From Aminobacter ciceronei (GTDB taxonomy: Bacteria > Pseudomonadota > Alphaproteobacteria > Rhizobiales > Rhizobiaceae), in assembly GCF_014138625.1 (NCBI RefSeq), contig NZ_JACJHY010000013.1, positions 62,001 through 126,000 of the forward strand: a stretch of DNA of 64,000 nt, in the 5' to 3' direction. Positions 27,142 through 36,983 of the stretch are shown piece after piece. The position numbers and the translations under genes were made by a program. A model generated the notes under the pieces. The model saw nothing but the letters and a program-made list of their open reading frames with translations. It did not search any database and was not told where the DNA came from. Position 1 is the stretch's first letter. Every line of letters begins with the position of its first letter.

Positions 27142-27175
27142 GACCCTGCCTGTGGAGGCAATACCCAATCAGCCG

Positions 27176-27787
27176 ATGAACAAGATTCGATCCATCTGCG
27201 TCTATTGTGGCTCCTCGCCGGGCCGTGACGAGGTCTACATCAAGGCCGGGCACCTGCTCGGCCATTCGATTGCCAAGGCCGGCGTCCGGCTCGTCTATGG
27301 CGGCGGCACCAAGGGCATCATGGGCGCTGTCGCCGATGGCGCGCGGCGCGCCGGCGGCAAGGTCACCGGCATCATCCCGCGCTTCCTGATGAACAGGGAA
27401 GCGACGGAAAGCGCGCTGACCAAGCTCGACGAAGTCATCGTCACCGACAACATGCACGAGCGCAAACATCTTATGTTCGAGAAATCGGACGCATTCGTGG
27501 CACTGCCCGGCGGCATCGGCACGGTCGAGGAGATCGTCGAGATCATGACCTGGGCCCAGCTCGGCCATCACCGCAAGCCGATCGTCTTTGCCAACGTCAA
27601 GGGTTTCTGGGATCCGATGCTGACGCTGCTCGACCATATGAAGACAGAGGGCTTCGTCCATACCTCGCATCTGGTCCAGCCGCTTGTCGTCGACCAGCCG
27701 GAAGCGGTGGTCTCGGCGATCATGGTCGCCGCGGGTGCTGATTCCACGCCGACCGAAGGCGTCCAGTCGGTCATCGACAAGATGTAG
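27176..27787 (+). CDS. LOG family (TIGR00730) Rossmann-fold nucleosidase
   Basis: This 203-residue protein of the LOG family removes ribose 5-phosphate from nucleoside monophosphates, including cytokinin precursors. The motifs VYGGGTKGIMGAVA and PGGIGTVEEIVE (PGGxGTxxE) are present, with the conserved MHERKHLM segment. ATG 27176 is the family start; in-frame TTG 27140 and GTG 27152 are alternatives, and GGAGG lies oddly far upstream. In bacteria the true substrate is often AMP. Confidence 0.9.
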   Translation: MNKIRSICVYCGSSPGRDEVYIKAGHLLGHSIAKAGVRLVYGGGTKGIMGAVADGARRAGGKVTGIIPRFLMNREATESALTKLDEVIVTDNMHERKHLMFEKSDAFVALPGGIGTVEEIVEIMTWAQLGHHRKPIVFANVKGFWDPMLTLLDHMKTEGFVHTSHLVQPLVVDQPEAVVSAIMVAAGADSTPTEGVQSVIDKM

Positions 27788-27809
27788 GTTCGAGGTCGGA
27801 TCGAACCAC

Positions 27810-27837
27810 GCTCGGCCTGTTCCAGGTCAGGCCGAGC
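27810..27837 (+). terminator. Hairpin after the LOG gene
   Basis: GCTCGGCCTG (27810-27819) and CAGGCCGAGC (27828-27837) form a perfect ten-base stem, 22 bases after the stop. There is no T-run. The rest of the gap to 27939 is empty. Confidence 0.45.
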
Positions 27838-27939
27838 CAAAGATGGTCGCTACCGAGAACCGGAGCGGAGCGTACATTCGGGCACGCGAGTACCGGAAGC
27901 GCAGGCAACGGCCATTTGCAGGCCGGCCTCACCTGAACC

Positions 27940-28848
27940 TCAGCCGTTCTTGGCGCGCTCGGAAAACATCGACCAGGTATAGATGGCCAGTGCCGCCCAG
28001 ATCAGGGCGAAGGCAACCGCGCGTTCGCTCGAGAACGGCTCCCTGAAGATGAAGATGGCGATGACGAAGATCATCGTCGGCGCGATGTACTGCATGATGC
28101 CGATGGTCGACATGCGCAGCAGCTTGGCGCCATTGGCAAACAGGATCAGCGGCACGGCGGTGACGATGCCGCAGCCGAGCATCAGCCAGACGTCGGTCAT
28201 CCCGGTGGTGCCGAAATGCCCGGCGCCGCTGCCCTGGAGATAGGCGATGTAGACCAGCGCCGGGATGCCGAGGATCAGGACTTCGAGGAAGAAGCCCTGC
28301 GCCGGGCCGATCGGCAGCGTCTTCTTGAACAGCGCGTAAAAACCCCAGGACAGCGCCAGCACGATCGACACCCAGGGCAAGCCGCCGCTTTCCCAGGTCA
28401 GGAGTGCCACCGCGATCACCGCAAGCCCGATCGCCACCATCTGCGCCCGCGTCAGCTTCTCGCCGAGCACGACAGCGCCCAAAAACACCGAAAACAGCGG
28501 GTTGATGTAATAGCCGAGTGCGGTTTCGAGCGCCCGGTCATTGCCGATCGCCCAGACATAGACGCCCCAGTTGATGGTGATCAGCGTCGCCGTCAGCGTG
28601 CCCATCGCCAAAGTGCGCGGGGTGCGCAAGGCGGTCTTGATGTCGGAGGTGCGGCCGAGCCACCACAACAGCAACGCTGCGATCGGGATCGACCAGGTGA
28701 TGCGGTGCGCGATCACCTCGGGCGCCGGAATATGGGCGACCGCCTTCATGTAGAAGGGCAGGAAGCCCCACATCAGATAGGCCGACAGGGCAAACAGGAA
28801 GCCGCGGGTGGCTTCGTCGCGGGAAATCGCGGGCGTGTTGGTGCTCAT
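27940..28848 (-). CDS. rarD: RarD-type EamA permease
   Basis: This 302-residue, ten-helix inner-membrane protein of the RarD branch of the drug/metabolite transporters has the branch marks AYLMWGFLPFYMKAV, the HRITWSIP segment, INWGVYVWAIG and ALGYYINPLFSVFLG. The substrate is unknown; the family is often annotated as chloramphenicol-sensitive protein. ATG 28848 is preferred over GTG 28857. Confidence 0.9.
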   Translation of the reverse strand: MSTNTPAISRDEATRGFLFALSAYLMWGFLPFYMKAVAHIPAPEVIAHRITWSIPIAALLLWWLGRTSDIKTALRTPRTLAMGTLTATLITINWGVYVWAIGNDRALETALGYYINPLFSVFLGAVVLGEKLTRAQMVAIGLAVIAVALLTWESGGLPWVSIVLALSWGFYALFKKTLPIGPAQGFFLEVLILGIPALVYIAYLQGSGAGHFGTTGMTDVWLMLGCGIVTAVPLILFANGAKLLRMSTIGIMQYIAPTMIFVIAIFIFREPFSSERAVAFALIWAALAIYTWSMFSERAKNG

Positions 28849-28935
28849 GGCGGGCACCTATGCGCCCGCCCGCCAGCGCATGCCATTTCAAAATAGTGAT
28901 GGTCCACCCGCTTTTCGTTGATGGATCAATCGACA

Positions 28936-28958
28936 GGGCCAGCCGCTGCGGCTGGCCC
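28936..28958 (-). terminator. Hairpin downstream of cimA
   Basis: GGGCCAGCCG and CGGCTGGCCC form a perfect ten-base stem with a three-base loop, 18 bases past the cimA stop. There is no T-run. Confidence 0.5.
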
Positions 28959-28975
28959 ATCATCGCTCACCGCGC

Positions 28976-30589
28976 CTATTCGGCCGCCACCAGCCCGGCC
29001 ATCTCGCGGTTCTTCATCAGCTTGTAGATGATCGAATCCATCAGCGCCTGGAACGAGGCGTCGATGATGTTGGTCGACACGCCGACGGTCCACCAGCGGG
29101 CGCCGGTCGAGTCATGCGATTCTATCAGCACGCGCGTGATCGCCTCGGTGCCGCCATTGAGGATACGCACCTTGTAGTCGACGAGCTCGAGGTCGCCGAT
29201 CTCGTCCTGGAACTTGCCGAGATCCTTGCGCAAGGCGATGTCGAGCGCATTTATCGGGCCGTCGCCTTCGGCCACCGACATCTTTTCCTCGCCGTCGACC
29301 ATCACCTTCACCACGGCTTCCGACACGGTCTTGAGATTGCCATTGGCGTCGAAACGGCGCTCGACGAGGCAGCGGAACGAGGTCACCCGGAAGAAATCCG
29401 GCAGGCTGTGCAGCATGCCGCGCGCCAGAAGCTCGAAGCTGGCATCCGCCCCTTCATAGGCATACCCCTCGGCCTCGCGCTCCTTGACCACCGCGATCAG
29501 CGCATCGAGCCGGCTGCTATCCTTGGGCACGTCGATGCCGCGCCGCCTGAGCTCGGCGATGAAGTTGGCCTTGCCGCCCTGGTCCGACACCATGACCTTG
29601 CGGCGGTTGCCCACCGTCTCCGGCGGCACATGCTCGTAGGTCTTCGGCTCCTTGACGATCGCCGAGGCGTGGATGCCTGCCTTGGTGGCAAAGGCCGATG
29701 CGCCGACATAAGGCGCCTGCGCCTCGGGCGCGCGGTTGAGTAATTCGTCGAAGGCGCGCGACAGCCTGGAAAGGCCCGCCAGCGCCTCGGCCGAGACGCC
29801 GGTTTCGAAACGTTCGGCGAAATGCGGCTTGAGCGCCAGCGTCGGGACGATGGTGACCAGATTGGCGTTGCCGCAGCGCTCGCCGATCCCGTTGATCGTG
29901 CCCTGCACCTGGCGCACGCCGGCTTCGATCGCCGCCAGCGAATTGGCCACCGCCTGGCCGGTATCGTCATGGGCGTGGATGCCGAGATTGGCGCCCGGAA
30001 TGCCCGCGGCGATCACCTGGGCGACGATGTCGCGCACCTCCGACGGCTGGGTGCCGCCATTGGTGTCGCACAACACCACCCAGCGCGCGCCGGCGTCATA
30101 GGCCGTCCGCGCGCAGGCCAGCGCGTAGTCGGGATTGGCCTTGAAACCGTCGAAGAAGTGCTCGCAGTCGACCAGGGGCTCGCGGCCGGCGGCACGCGCC
30201 GCCTTGACCGAAGCGCGGATCGTTTCAAGGTTTTCCTCATTGGTGACGCCGAGGGCGACGCGGACATGGTAGTCCCAGCTCTTGGCGACGTAGCAGATGC
30301 CGTCGGCCTTGGCCTGCAGCAAGGTTGCCAGGCCCGGATCGTTGGAGGCAGAGATCCCTGCCCGCTTGGTCATGCCGAAGGCGACGAACTTCGCCCGCCT
30401 GGTCCGCTTTTCCTGGAAGAAGGCGGTGTCGGTCGGATTGGCGCCGGGATAACCGCCCTCGACATAATCGAGGCCGAACTCGTCGAGCATCGCCGCGATC
30501 GCGATCTTGTCCTCGACGGAAAAGTCGATGCCCGGCGTCTGCTGGCCGTCGCGCAATGTCGTGTCGAAGAGATAGATGCGTTCTTTCAT
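28976..30589 (-). CDS. cimA: (R)-citramalate synthase
   Basis: CimA condenses pyruvate and acetyl-CoA to citramalate, a threonine-independent entry to isoleucine. The 537-residue protein has the HMGL-like barrel with LFDTTLRDGQQTPGIDFS, the LCDTNGG and GIHAHDDTGQAVANS metal-binding segments, and a C-terminal LeuA-type allosteric domain. AAGG precedes the ATG. It could also be called 2-isopropylmalate-synthase-like, but the length and N-terminus fit CimA. Confidence 0.93.
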   Translation of the reverse strand: MKERIYLFDTTLRDGQQTPGIDFSVEDKIAIAAMLDEFGLDYVEGGYPGANPTDTAFFQEKRTRRAKFVAFGMTKRAGISASNDPGLATLLQAKADGICYVAKSWDYHVRVALGVTNEENLETIRASVKAARAAGREPLVDCEHFFDGFKANPDYALACARTAYDAGARWVVLCDTNGGTQPSEVRDIVAQVIAAGIPGANLGIHAHDDTGQAVANSLAAIEAGVRQVQGTINGIGERCGNANLVTIVPTLALKPHFAERFETGVSAEALAGLSRLSRAFDELLNRAPEAQAPYVGASAFATKAGIHASAIVKEPKTYEHVPPETVGNRRKVMVSDQGGKANFIAELRRRGIDVPKDSSRLDALIAVVKEREAEGYAYEGADASFELLARGMLHSLPDFFRVTSFRCLVERRFDANGNLKTVSEAVVKVMVDGEEKMSVAEGDGPINALDIALRKDLGKFQDEIGDLELVDYKVRILNGGTEAITRVLIESHDSTGARWWTVGVSTNIIDASFQALMDSIIYKLMKNREMAGLVAAE

Positions 30590-30657
30590 GGCAACACCTT
30601 GTGGGCTAGCGCGCTATGGCACCCCCGTCTGTCCTTGGGGGCCAGCGCCCTTTGGCG

Positions 30658-30805
30658 CCCCCCTCTGTCCTGCCGGACATCTCCCCCACGAGGGGAGAGA
30701 TCGGCAGTATTGACGCCTCGCTCCGTCCTGCAACGCCGGCGATTGGCGAAAGCCGGCATGCCAGCTGATCTCCCCACTTGTGGGGGTCGGCAGGACAGAG
30801 GGGGG
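30658..30805. repeat. Rhizobial-type palindromic intergenic element, copy 2
   Basis: The arms CCCCCCTCTGTCCTGCCGGA and the inverse CGGCAGGACAGAGGGGGG enclose a centre containing GCGATTGGCGAAAGCCGGCA, shared with copy 3. A degraded fragment of the left arm (CCCCCGTCTGTCCTT) sits just outside at 30622-30636. It lies between cimA and pip. Confidence 0.85.
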
Positions 30806-30824
30806 CAACGTAGGGCGGAAGCGG

Positions 30825-32256
<1,432 letters not shown>

Positions 32257-32260
<4 letters not shown>

Positions 32261-32730
32261 GACCTTTTCTCCGCTGGCCATTGTTCAGTGTCGTGGTCGG
32301 GGTGCTGGTGGTTCGAAGGGGCAACCGCCGCGTACCAGGCGGTTTCATCGTCTGACAATTCGACCGTGTCGAGTCCGCCGAACCATGGCATCTTCTCGGC
32401 GGATCCGCACTGGAATGTCGGCTTCACCGCTTCGGGATGGTCGAGCGCACCGAGCACGACATTGATCGTGTCACGGTCGATCACGTCGAACAGAAGCGGC
32501 GTGCCGCAGTCGCGGCAGAAGCCGCGGCGCACGATGTCGGACGAGCGGAACCAGCCGATCTCGCCGCGCGTCACCGAAAACTTCGCCTTCGGCGTGCGCG
32601 CCAGCGGCTGGAAGTAGTTGCCCGATGCCTTCTGGCACATGCGGCAATGGCAGATATGCGCATTCTCCAGCGCCTGGTCGATGCGGTAGCGCACGGCACC
32701 GCACTGGCAACCGCCTGTCGTAACGGTCAT
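32257..32730 (-). CDS. GFA family protein, paralogue 2
   Basis: This 157-residue GFA/CENP-V protein has the full cysteine set: Cys8 and Cys10, Cys27, Cys29 and Cys32, Cys72 and Cys75. Its C-terminal QHPDHDTEQWP matches paralogues 1 and 3. It overlaps both flanking GFA genes by ATGA, so the three are translated in series. The divergence between copies in the substrate loop suggests different substrates. Confidence 0.9.
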
Positions 32731-33221
32731 GTGCGCTCCTCCGGCGGCCAGGTCTCGGTGTCGTGGTCGGGGTGCTGGAACGAGACGATGTCGTTGACGA
32801 AGTCGGCAGCGTCAGGGTCCTCTTCGGTCGAATAGCCCTCGAGCCCGTGGATGCTGTCGACATAGGGCAGCTTGCCCTCGAGCCCCCACTGCATCGTCGG
32901 CGCGATCTCCTCCGGCTCGTCGAAGGCGGCGATCGCCAGCGCCACGCCGTCGGGTGCCTCGTAGGTCAGCGGCGTGCCGCAGTCGCCGCAGAAGCCGCGC
33001 AGGCCGAAATTCGACGAGCGAAACCGCTTCGGCTCGCCGCGCGTCCAGACGAGCCTGGAGTCGCGATGCACCGAAACCAGCGGCGCATAAAAATTGCCGA
33101 ACGCCTTCTGGCACATGCGGCAATGGCAGACCGAGGCGGCGCCGAGCTTGCCGTCGACATGGAAACGCACGGCGCCACACTGGCACCCGCCGGAATAATG
33201 CGGCCTGTTGTCGAGGCTCAT
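32727..33221 (-). CDS. GFA family protein, paralogue 3
   Basis: This 164-residue GFA/CENP-V protein has Cys13, Cys15, Cys32, Cys34, Cys37, Cys78 and Cys81. Its tail FQHPDHDTETWPPEE is nearly the same as that of paralogue 2, pointing to tandem duplication. It is separated from the VOC gene by 27 bases that contain a small tandem duplication, and it overlaps GFA2 by four bases. The start has no clear Shine-Dalgarno sequence. Confidence 0.9.
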   Translation of the reverse strand: MSLDNRPHYSGGCQCGAVRFHVDGKLGAASVCHCRMCQKAFGNFYAPLVSVHRDSRLVWTRGEPKRFRSSNFGLRGFCGDCGTPLTYEAPDGVALAIAAFDEPEEIAPTMQWGLEGKLPYVDSIHGLEGYSTEEDPDAADFVNDIVSFQHPDHDTETWPPEERT

Positions 33222-33225
33222 CGCG

Positions 33226-33255
33226 TCAAACCCTCACGCTTCAAACCCTCACGCT
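33226..33255. repeat. Perfect 15-bp tandem duplication
   Basis: TCAAACCCTCACGCT is repeated twice head to tail. It covers the VOC stop codon and the gap before GFA3. On the reverse strand each copy offers GAGGG. Confidence 0.8.
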
Positions 33256-33629
33256 GGGACATGGCACACCGCCTCGATGTTGTTGCCGTCGGGATCGAAG
33301 ACGAAGGCGGCGTAATAGTCGGGATGGTAATGCGGCCTCGGCCCCGGCCTGCCATTGTCCCGTCCGCCGGCGGCGATGGCGGCGGCATAAAACGCATCGA
33401 CCTCGGCCCGGCTGCGCGCGGTGAACGCATAATGCCGCCCCGGTCCGGCCGGCGCCTCGTGCAGCCAGAACACCGGCCGCTCGCGGCCATAACCGCCGAC
33501 CTTGACCCCGCCGGTATATTCGCCCGGCACCATCATCAGAAGCTGCGCCCCCAGCGGCGCGAACGCCTTGTCGTAAAACGCCTGCGCCTTGTCGAAATCG
33601 GCGACTGAAATTCCCGTATGGTCGATCAT
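33249..33629 (-). CDS. VOC family (glyoxalase-like) protein
   Basis: This 126-residue protein of the vicinal oxygen chelate superfamily begins MIDHTGISVADFDKAQAFYD and ends with AFVFDPDGNNIEAVCH. The metal-ligand positions His (residue 4), His in the middle strand and Glu near the C-terminus are kept. The substrate is unknown; neighbours suggest handling of aldehydes or glutathione adducts. It overlaps DUF559 by four bases. Confidence 0.88.
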   Translation of the reverse strand: MIDHTGISVADFDKAQAFYDKAFAPLGAQLLMMVPGEYTGGVKVGGYGRERPVFWLHEAPAGPGRHYAFTARSRAEVDAFYAAAIAAGGRDNGRPGPRPHYHPDYYAAFVFDPDGNNIEAVCHVPA

Positions 33630-34015
33630 TGCACGAACTCCTCCGTCATGCGGACGGCCATCCCGGCCGAGATCACAATGTTCTGGCAGACGTTATCCAT
33701 ATCGCGAACAACGTCGTCGTTCCAGAAGCGGAGAATGGTCCAGCCGTCCTGTTCCAGGCGGTGGGTTCGGACGGCATCGACCTCCGCATTGGCCGGTTCA
33801 GCATGCTGTGAGCCGTCCAGCTCAACGATCAGCTTGTGTGTCGGGCAAGCGAAATCGACGATGTAGCCTGCAACTGGATACTGGCGACGAAATCCGAGCC
33901 CCATCAACCGGTGGGCGCGCAGCTCATTCCACAGCTTCAACTCGGCATCGGTCATCTTCCGACGCATCGACTTGGCATTCTTGCGGTTGGCGGGCGCGAC
34001 CGGCGTGTGTGGCAT
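33626..34015 (-). CDS. DUF559 endonuclease-like protein
   Basis: This 129-residue protein of the DUF559 family is related to very-short-patch repair (Vsr) and PD-(D/E)XK nucleases. The conserved run NAKSMRRKMTDAELKLWNEL, then FRRQYPVAGYIVDFACPTHK and LIVELDGSQH supply the acidic and lysine residues of the nuclease fold. It is the first gene of the operon, coupled to VOC. Its target is unknown, and linkage with GFA genes is unexpected. Confidence 0.88.
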   Translation of the reverse strand: MPHTPVAPANRKNAKSMRRKMTDAELKLWNELRAHRLMGLGFRRQYPVAGYIVDFACPTHKLIVELDGSQHAEPANAEVDAVRTHRLEQDGWTILRFWNDDVVRDMDNVCQNIVISAGMAVRMTEEFVQ

Positions 34016-34053
34016 CAGCGATGCCCCCTTGGTGAGGTCGTAGCCCTACGTTG

Positions 34054-34207
34054 CCCCCCTCTGCCCTGCCGGGCATCTCCCCCACGAGGGGGGAGATTGG
34101 CAGCTGCGCTCAGACCGCTCATCCTGCGATGTCGGCGATTGGCGAAAGCCGGCATGAAGGCTGATCTCCCCCCTCGTGGGGGAGATGTCCGGCAGGACAG
34201 AGGGGGG
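34054..34207. repeat. Rhizobial-type palindromic intergenic element, copy 3
   Basis: A 154-base element has the same arms as copies 1 and 2 (CCCCCCTCTGCCCTGCCGGG ... CCGGCAGGACAGAGGGGGG). The centre GCGATTGGCGAAAGCCGGCATG is shared with copy 2 but not copy 1. It lies between cysS and the DUF559 operon. Confidence 0.85.
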
Positions 34208-34250
34208 CGCTGTCCCGCAGCCATTGCCACCCTATCCTGCCCCGCCATCA

Positions 34251-35669
34251 TCACCGCTTCACTTCCCACGTCGTCACGCGCTCACCCGTGACAGGGTCCT
34301 TGCCGTCCTTGAGCTGCACGCCCTGGGCCAGAAGCTCGTCGCGGATGCGATCGGCTTCGGCCCAGTTCTTGGCGTTGATCAGCTCCAGCCGCCGCGCGAT
34401 GGTAACCGCGACCGCCGCCTCGTCGACCGCGGCCGCCTCGAGCCCGAAGCCGAGGAACAGCAGCGCTGCCTTGAGTTCGGCCGCGGCTTGGACATTGCCG
34501 GCCGCCTCGCCGGCCAGCTGCGACAGGCCCTGGAAGACGCTCGACGTGGCAAGGTCGTCGCTCAATGCGGCGATCAGTGCCGCCGGCACCTCGGCTTCGG
34601 CCTCGCCGGCGCTGTCGGCCGCACGCTTCCATTTGCGCAATGTGTTTTCGGCTTCCTCCAGCTTGCGCAGCGAGAAGTCGATCGGCTCGCGGTAATGCGT
34701 CATCAGCATCGCCAGCCTGAGCACCTCGCCCGGCCAGGTGCGGCCGCCGAAACTCTCCGTCGCGAGCAGTTCGTGGATCGAATAGAAATTGCCCAGGCTC
34801 TTGGACATCTTCTGGCCCTCGACCTGCAGGAAGCCGTTGTGCAGCCAGTAATTGGCCATCACCTCGGTGCCGTGGGCGCAGCGCGACTGGGCGATCTCGT
34901 TCTCGTGGTGCGGGAAGATCAGGTCGAGCCCGCCGCCATGGATGTCGAAGACCTCGCCGAGATAGGCGGCCGACATCGCCGAGCACTCGATGTGCCAGCC
35001 CGGGCGGCCGCGGCCCCAGGGACTATCCCAGCCCGGCTCCTCGGGTGAAGACGCCTTCCACAGCACGAAGTCGCCGGGGTTCTTCTTGTGCGCCTCGACC
35101 TCGACGCGGGCGCCGGCCTGCTGCTCGTCGAGATTGCGCTTCGACAGCTGGCCATAATCTTCCATCGAGCCGGTGTCGAACAGCACTTCGCCTTGCGCTT
35201 CATAGGCATGGCCGCGTTCGATCAGGCGTTGAATCAACGACACCATATCCGTCTTGCCGTCCGGCCGCGCGAGCACGAACTCGGTCGCCCTGGGCTCGAC
35301 TGAAGGCTCGAGGCAACCGAGCGCCTTGACGTCGGCCTGGTACTGGTTGGCGGTCTTTTCGGTGACCCGCCGGATCGCCTCATTGAGCGGCAGATCAGGA
35401 AAATCGCGCAAGGCGCGGGCGTTGATCTTGTCGTCGAGGTCGGTGAGGTTGCGCACATAGGTGACGTGGTCGTCGCCATAGACATGGCGCAGCAGGCGGA
35501 ACAGCACGTCGAAGACGATCGCCGGGCGCGCATTGCCGATATGGGCGAAGTCGTAAACCGTCGGGCCGCAGACATACATCCGCACGTTTTGCGGATCGAT
35601 CGGCACGAAGTCCTCCTTCGTGCGTGTCAGCGTGTTGGTAAGGCGCAAGCCCTTGAATGCGTCAGACAT
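34251..35669 (-). CDS. cysS: Cysteinyl-tRNA synthetase
   Basis: This class I enzyme charges tRNA-Cys. The 472-residue protein has [19 protein letters not shown] with the zinc Cys and HIGN, the zinc ligands in WHIECSAM and HHENEIAQS, and [14 protein letters not shown] lies before ATG 35669; the frame is open to 35726 but the family starts at [10 protein letters not shown]. An inverted repeat sits just upstream. Confidence 0.96.
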   Translation of the reverse strand: MSDAFKGLRLTNTLTRTKEDFVPIDPQNVRMYVCGPTVYDFAHIGNARPAIVFDVLFRLLRHVYGDDHVTYVRNLTDLDDKINARALRDFPDLPLNEAIRRVTEKTANQYQADVKALGCLEPSVEPRATEFVLARPDGKTDMVSLIQRLIERGHAYEAQGEVLFDTGSMEDYGQLSKRNLDEQQAGARVEVEAHKKNPGDFVLWKASSPEEPGWDSPWGRGRPGWHIECSAMSAAYLGEVFDIHGGGLDLIFPHHENEIAQSRCAHGTEVMANYWLHNGFLQVEGQKMSKSLGNFYSIHELLATESFGGRTWPGEVLRLAMLMTHYREPIDFSLRKLEEAENTLRKWKRAADSAGEAEAEVPAALIAALSDDLATSSVFQGLSQLAGEAAGNVQAAAELKAALLFLGFGLEAAAVDEAAVAVTIARRLELINAKNWAEADRIRDELLAQGVQLKDGKDPVTGERVTTWEVKR

Positions 35670-35692
35670 GGTTCTCCCCGTGTGCGTAACCC

Positions 35693-35711
35693 CGAAAATC
35701 TCCGATTTTCG
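35693..35711 (-). promoter_or_regulatory. Inverted repeat upstream of cysS
   Basis: CGAAAATC (35693-35700) and GATTTTCG (35704-35711) are perfect arms around TCC, 24 bases before the cysS ATG on the reverse strand. It may be an operator or a short mobile palindrome. Confidence 0.4.
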
Positions 35712-35740
35712 CCAAGGATCATGCACGCAAATTCAGTTTC

Positions 35741-35780
35741 ACGGCGTCCTTTGCGCGTCCAAACGGACGCGCGGCGCCGT
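35741..35780. repeat. Two-tier palindrome in the cysS upstream gap
   Basis: An inner stem GCGCGTCC/GGACGCGC (35753-35760, 35765-35772) with loop AAAC is capped by outer arms ACGGCG/CGCCGT (35741-35746, 35775-35780). Similar GGACGCGC palindromes are, as I recall, frequent between genes in Mesorhizobium. The rest of 35670-36118 shows no gene. Confidence 0.55.
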
Positions 35781-36118
35781 GGCCTGCTGGCCCGGGCGTT
35801 CAACCTGTCTCGTGTGAAGATGAGGCGAAAACGTCCTGACCAGCGCGAACGCTAGCCAATAAAACAAATGCCGGAAATGGCGAAAGACGTTTTCATCAGG
35901 GGCTTTATCGCCTCAGCGGGCTGTTGCCGTCAAGACGCATCGACATGAAACTTTACCGCCCGGACCGGAACGGAAGCGGTACTGAAACACTTTGTTAAAC
36001 ATCCCGGCACCGTAATGAAACATCGCCCGGATAAAAGGCGCCGCACTGCCACGAATTCGACCGAATCCGTAAGCAAATGCAGCCGCTCTCGACAGAGCTG
36101 ACTTAAGGGAAGAGACCG

Positions 36119-36274
36119 ATGAAACGAAAACAATCCGACCAGGACCGAGCGCGTCACCAGTACGCCGAACTGACCAAGCACTACCGGGCCATCGGCCCCG
36201 CCGCAATTCTTGCCGCGCTGATCTGCGCGCCGAAGAAAGAAAAGACAGCCCCCAAGCTAAACAAGGCTGCTTAA
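36119..36274 (+). CDS. 51-residue basic small protein
   Basis: An ATG at 36119 follows AAGGGAAGAG at a good distance and opens a 51-codon frame: MKRKQSDQDRARHQYAELTK at the start, a short hydrophobic stretch AIGPAAILAALICAP, then a Lys-rich tail. It could be a small membrane-associated or nucleic-acid-binding protein. It converges on and overlaps the last 18 bases of the LysE gene. I do not recognise a family. Confidence 0.5.
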   Translation: MKRKQSDQDRARHQYAELTKHYRAIGPAAILAALICAPKKEKTAPKLNKAA

Positions 36275-36877
36275 CAGGCTGAGGCCGATCGCCGCCATCA
36301 CCAGGCCGATCAGCACATCGAGCACGCGCCACGCGGCAGGCCGGGCAAAGACCGGCTCCAGCAGCCGGGCGCCATAGCCGAGCCCGAAAAACCAGACGAA
36401 CGATGCGGATGCAGCGCCGATGCCATAGGCAAGGCGCGCCTGTCCTTCATGGGCTGCCGAAAGGCTGCCCAACAGCACCACCGTGTCGAGATAGACATGC
36501 GGGTTGAGGAAGGTGAAGGCGAGACAGGCGGCGACCGCCGGCCAGAGCTTCGTTCCGACCGATTTTGCCGCCTGCATCGCAGCCGGCTTCATGGCGCGGC
36601 GGAAGGCAATGATCGCATATGCAAACAGGAACAGCGCGCCGCCGACCGTCACCACTGATATCAGGCGCGGCGACTGCGAAATCAGCGTGCCGAGCCCGGC
36701 GACGCCGAGGCCGATCAGCAACGCATCCGAGGCGGCACAGATCAGGCTGAGGACGAAGACATGCTGGCGCAGCAGCCCCTGGCGCAGGATGAACGCGTTC
36801 TGCGCGCCGATGGCGATGATCAGCGAGGCACCAAGCAGGAATCCGGAGATGGCGGCGGTGAGAATGGGCGTGGACAC
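36257..36877 (-). CDS. LysE/ArgO family amino-acid exporter
   Basis: This 206-residue inner-membrane protein of about six helices has the family N-terminus GFLLGASLIIAIGAQNAFILRQG and the NPHVYLDTVVLLGS motif. Such proteins export lysine or arginine. The usual LysR-type regulator (LysG/ArgP) is not adjacent. It starts with GTG at 36877. Confidence 0.9.
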   Translation of the reverse strand: MSTPILTAAISGFLLGASLIIAIGAQNAFILRQGLLRQHVFVLSLICAASDALLIGLGVAGLGTLISQSPRLISVVTVGGALFLFAYAIIAFRRAMKPAAMQAAKSVGTKLWPAVAACLAFTFLNPHVYLDTVVLLGSLSAAHEGQARLAYGIGAASASFVWFFGLGYGARLLEPVFARPAAWRVLDVLIGLVMAAIGLSLLSSLV

Positions 36878-36983
36878 GCCGCTCTTCTAATGCACTGCCC
36901 GGAAAATCAAAATCGAATTCCGGCAGGCAGGATGCAGGGATTGATGATGCCAGAGCGCCCAGCAGCGCGCTGTTCTGCTGCAA

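Noticed and set aside
33626-34015. Restriction-modification or defence system around the DUF559 gene
   Set aside because: No methyltransferase or other defence gene is linked; neighbours are metabolic.
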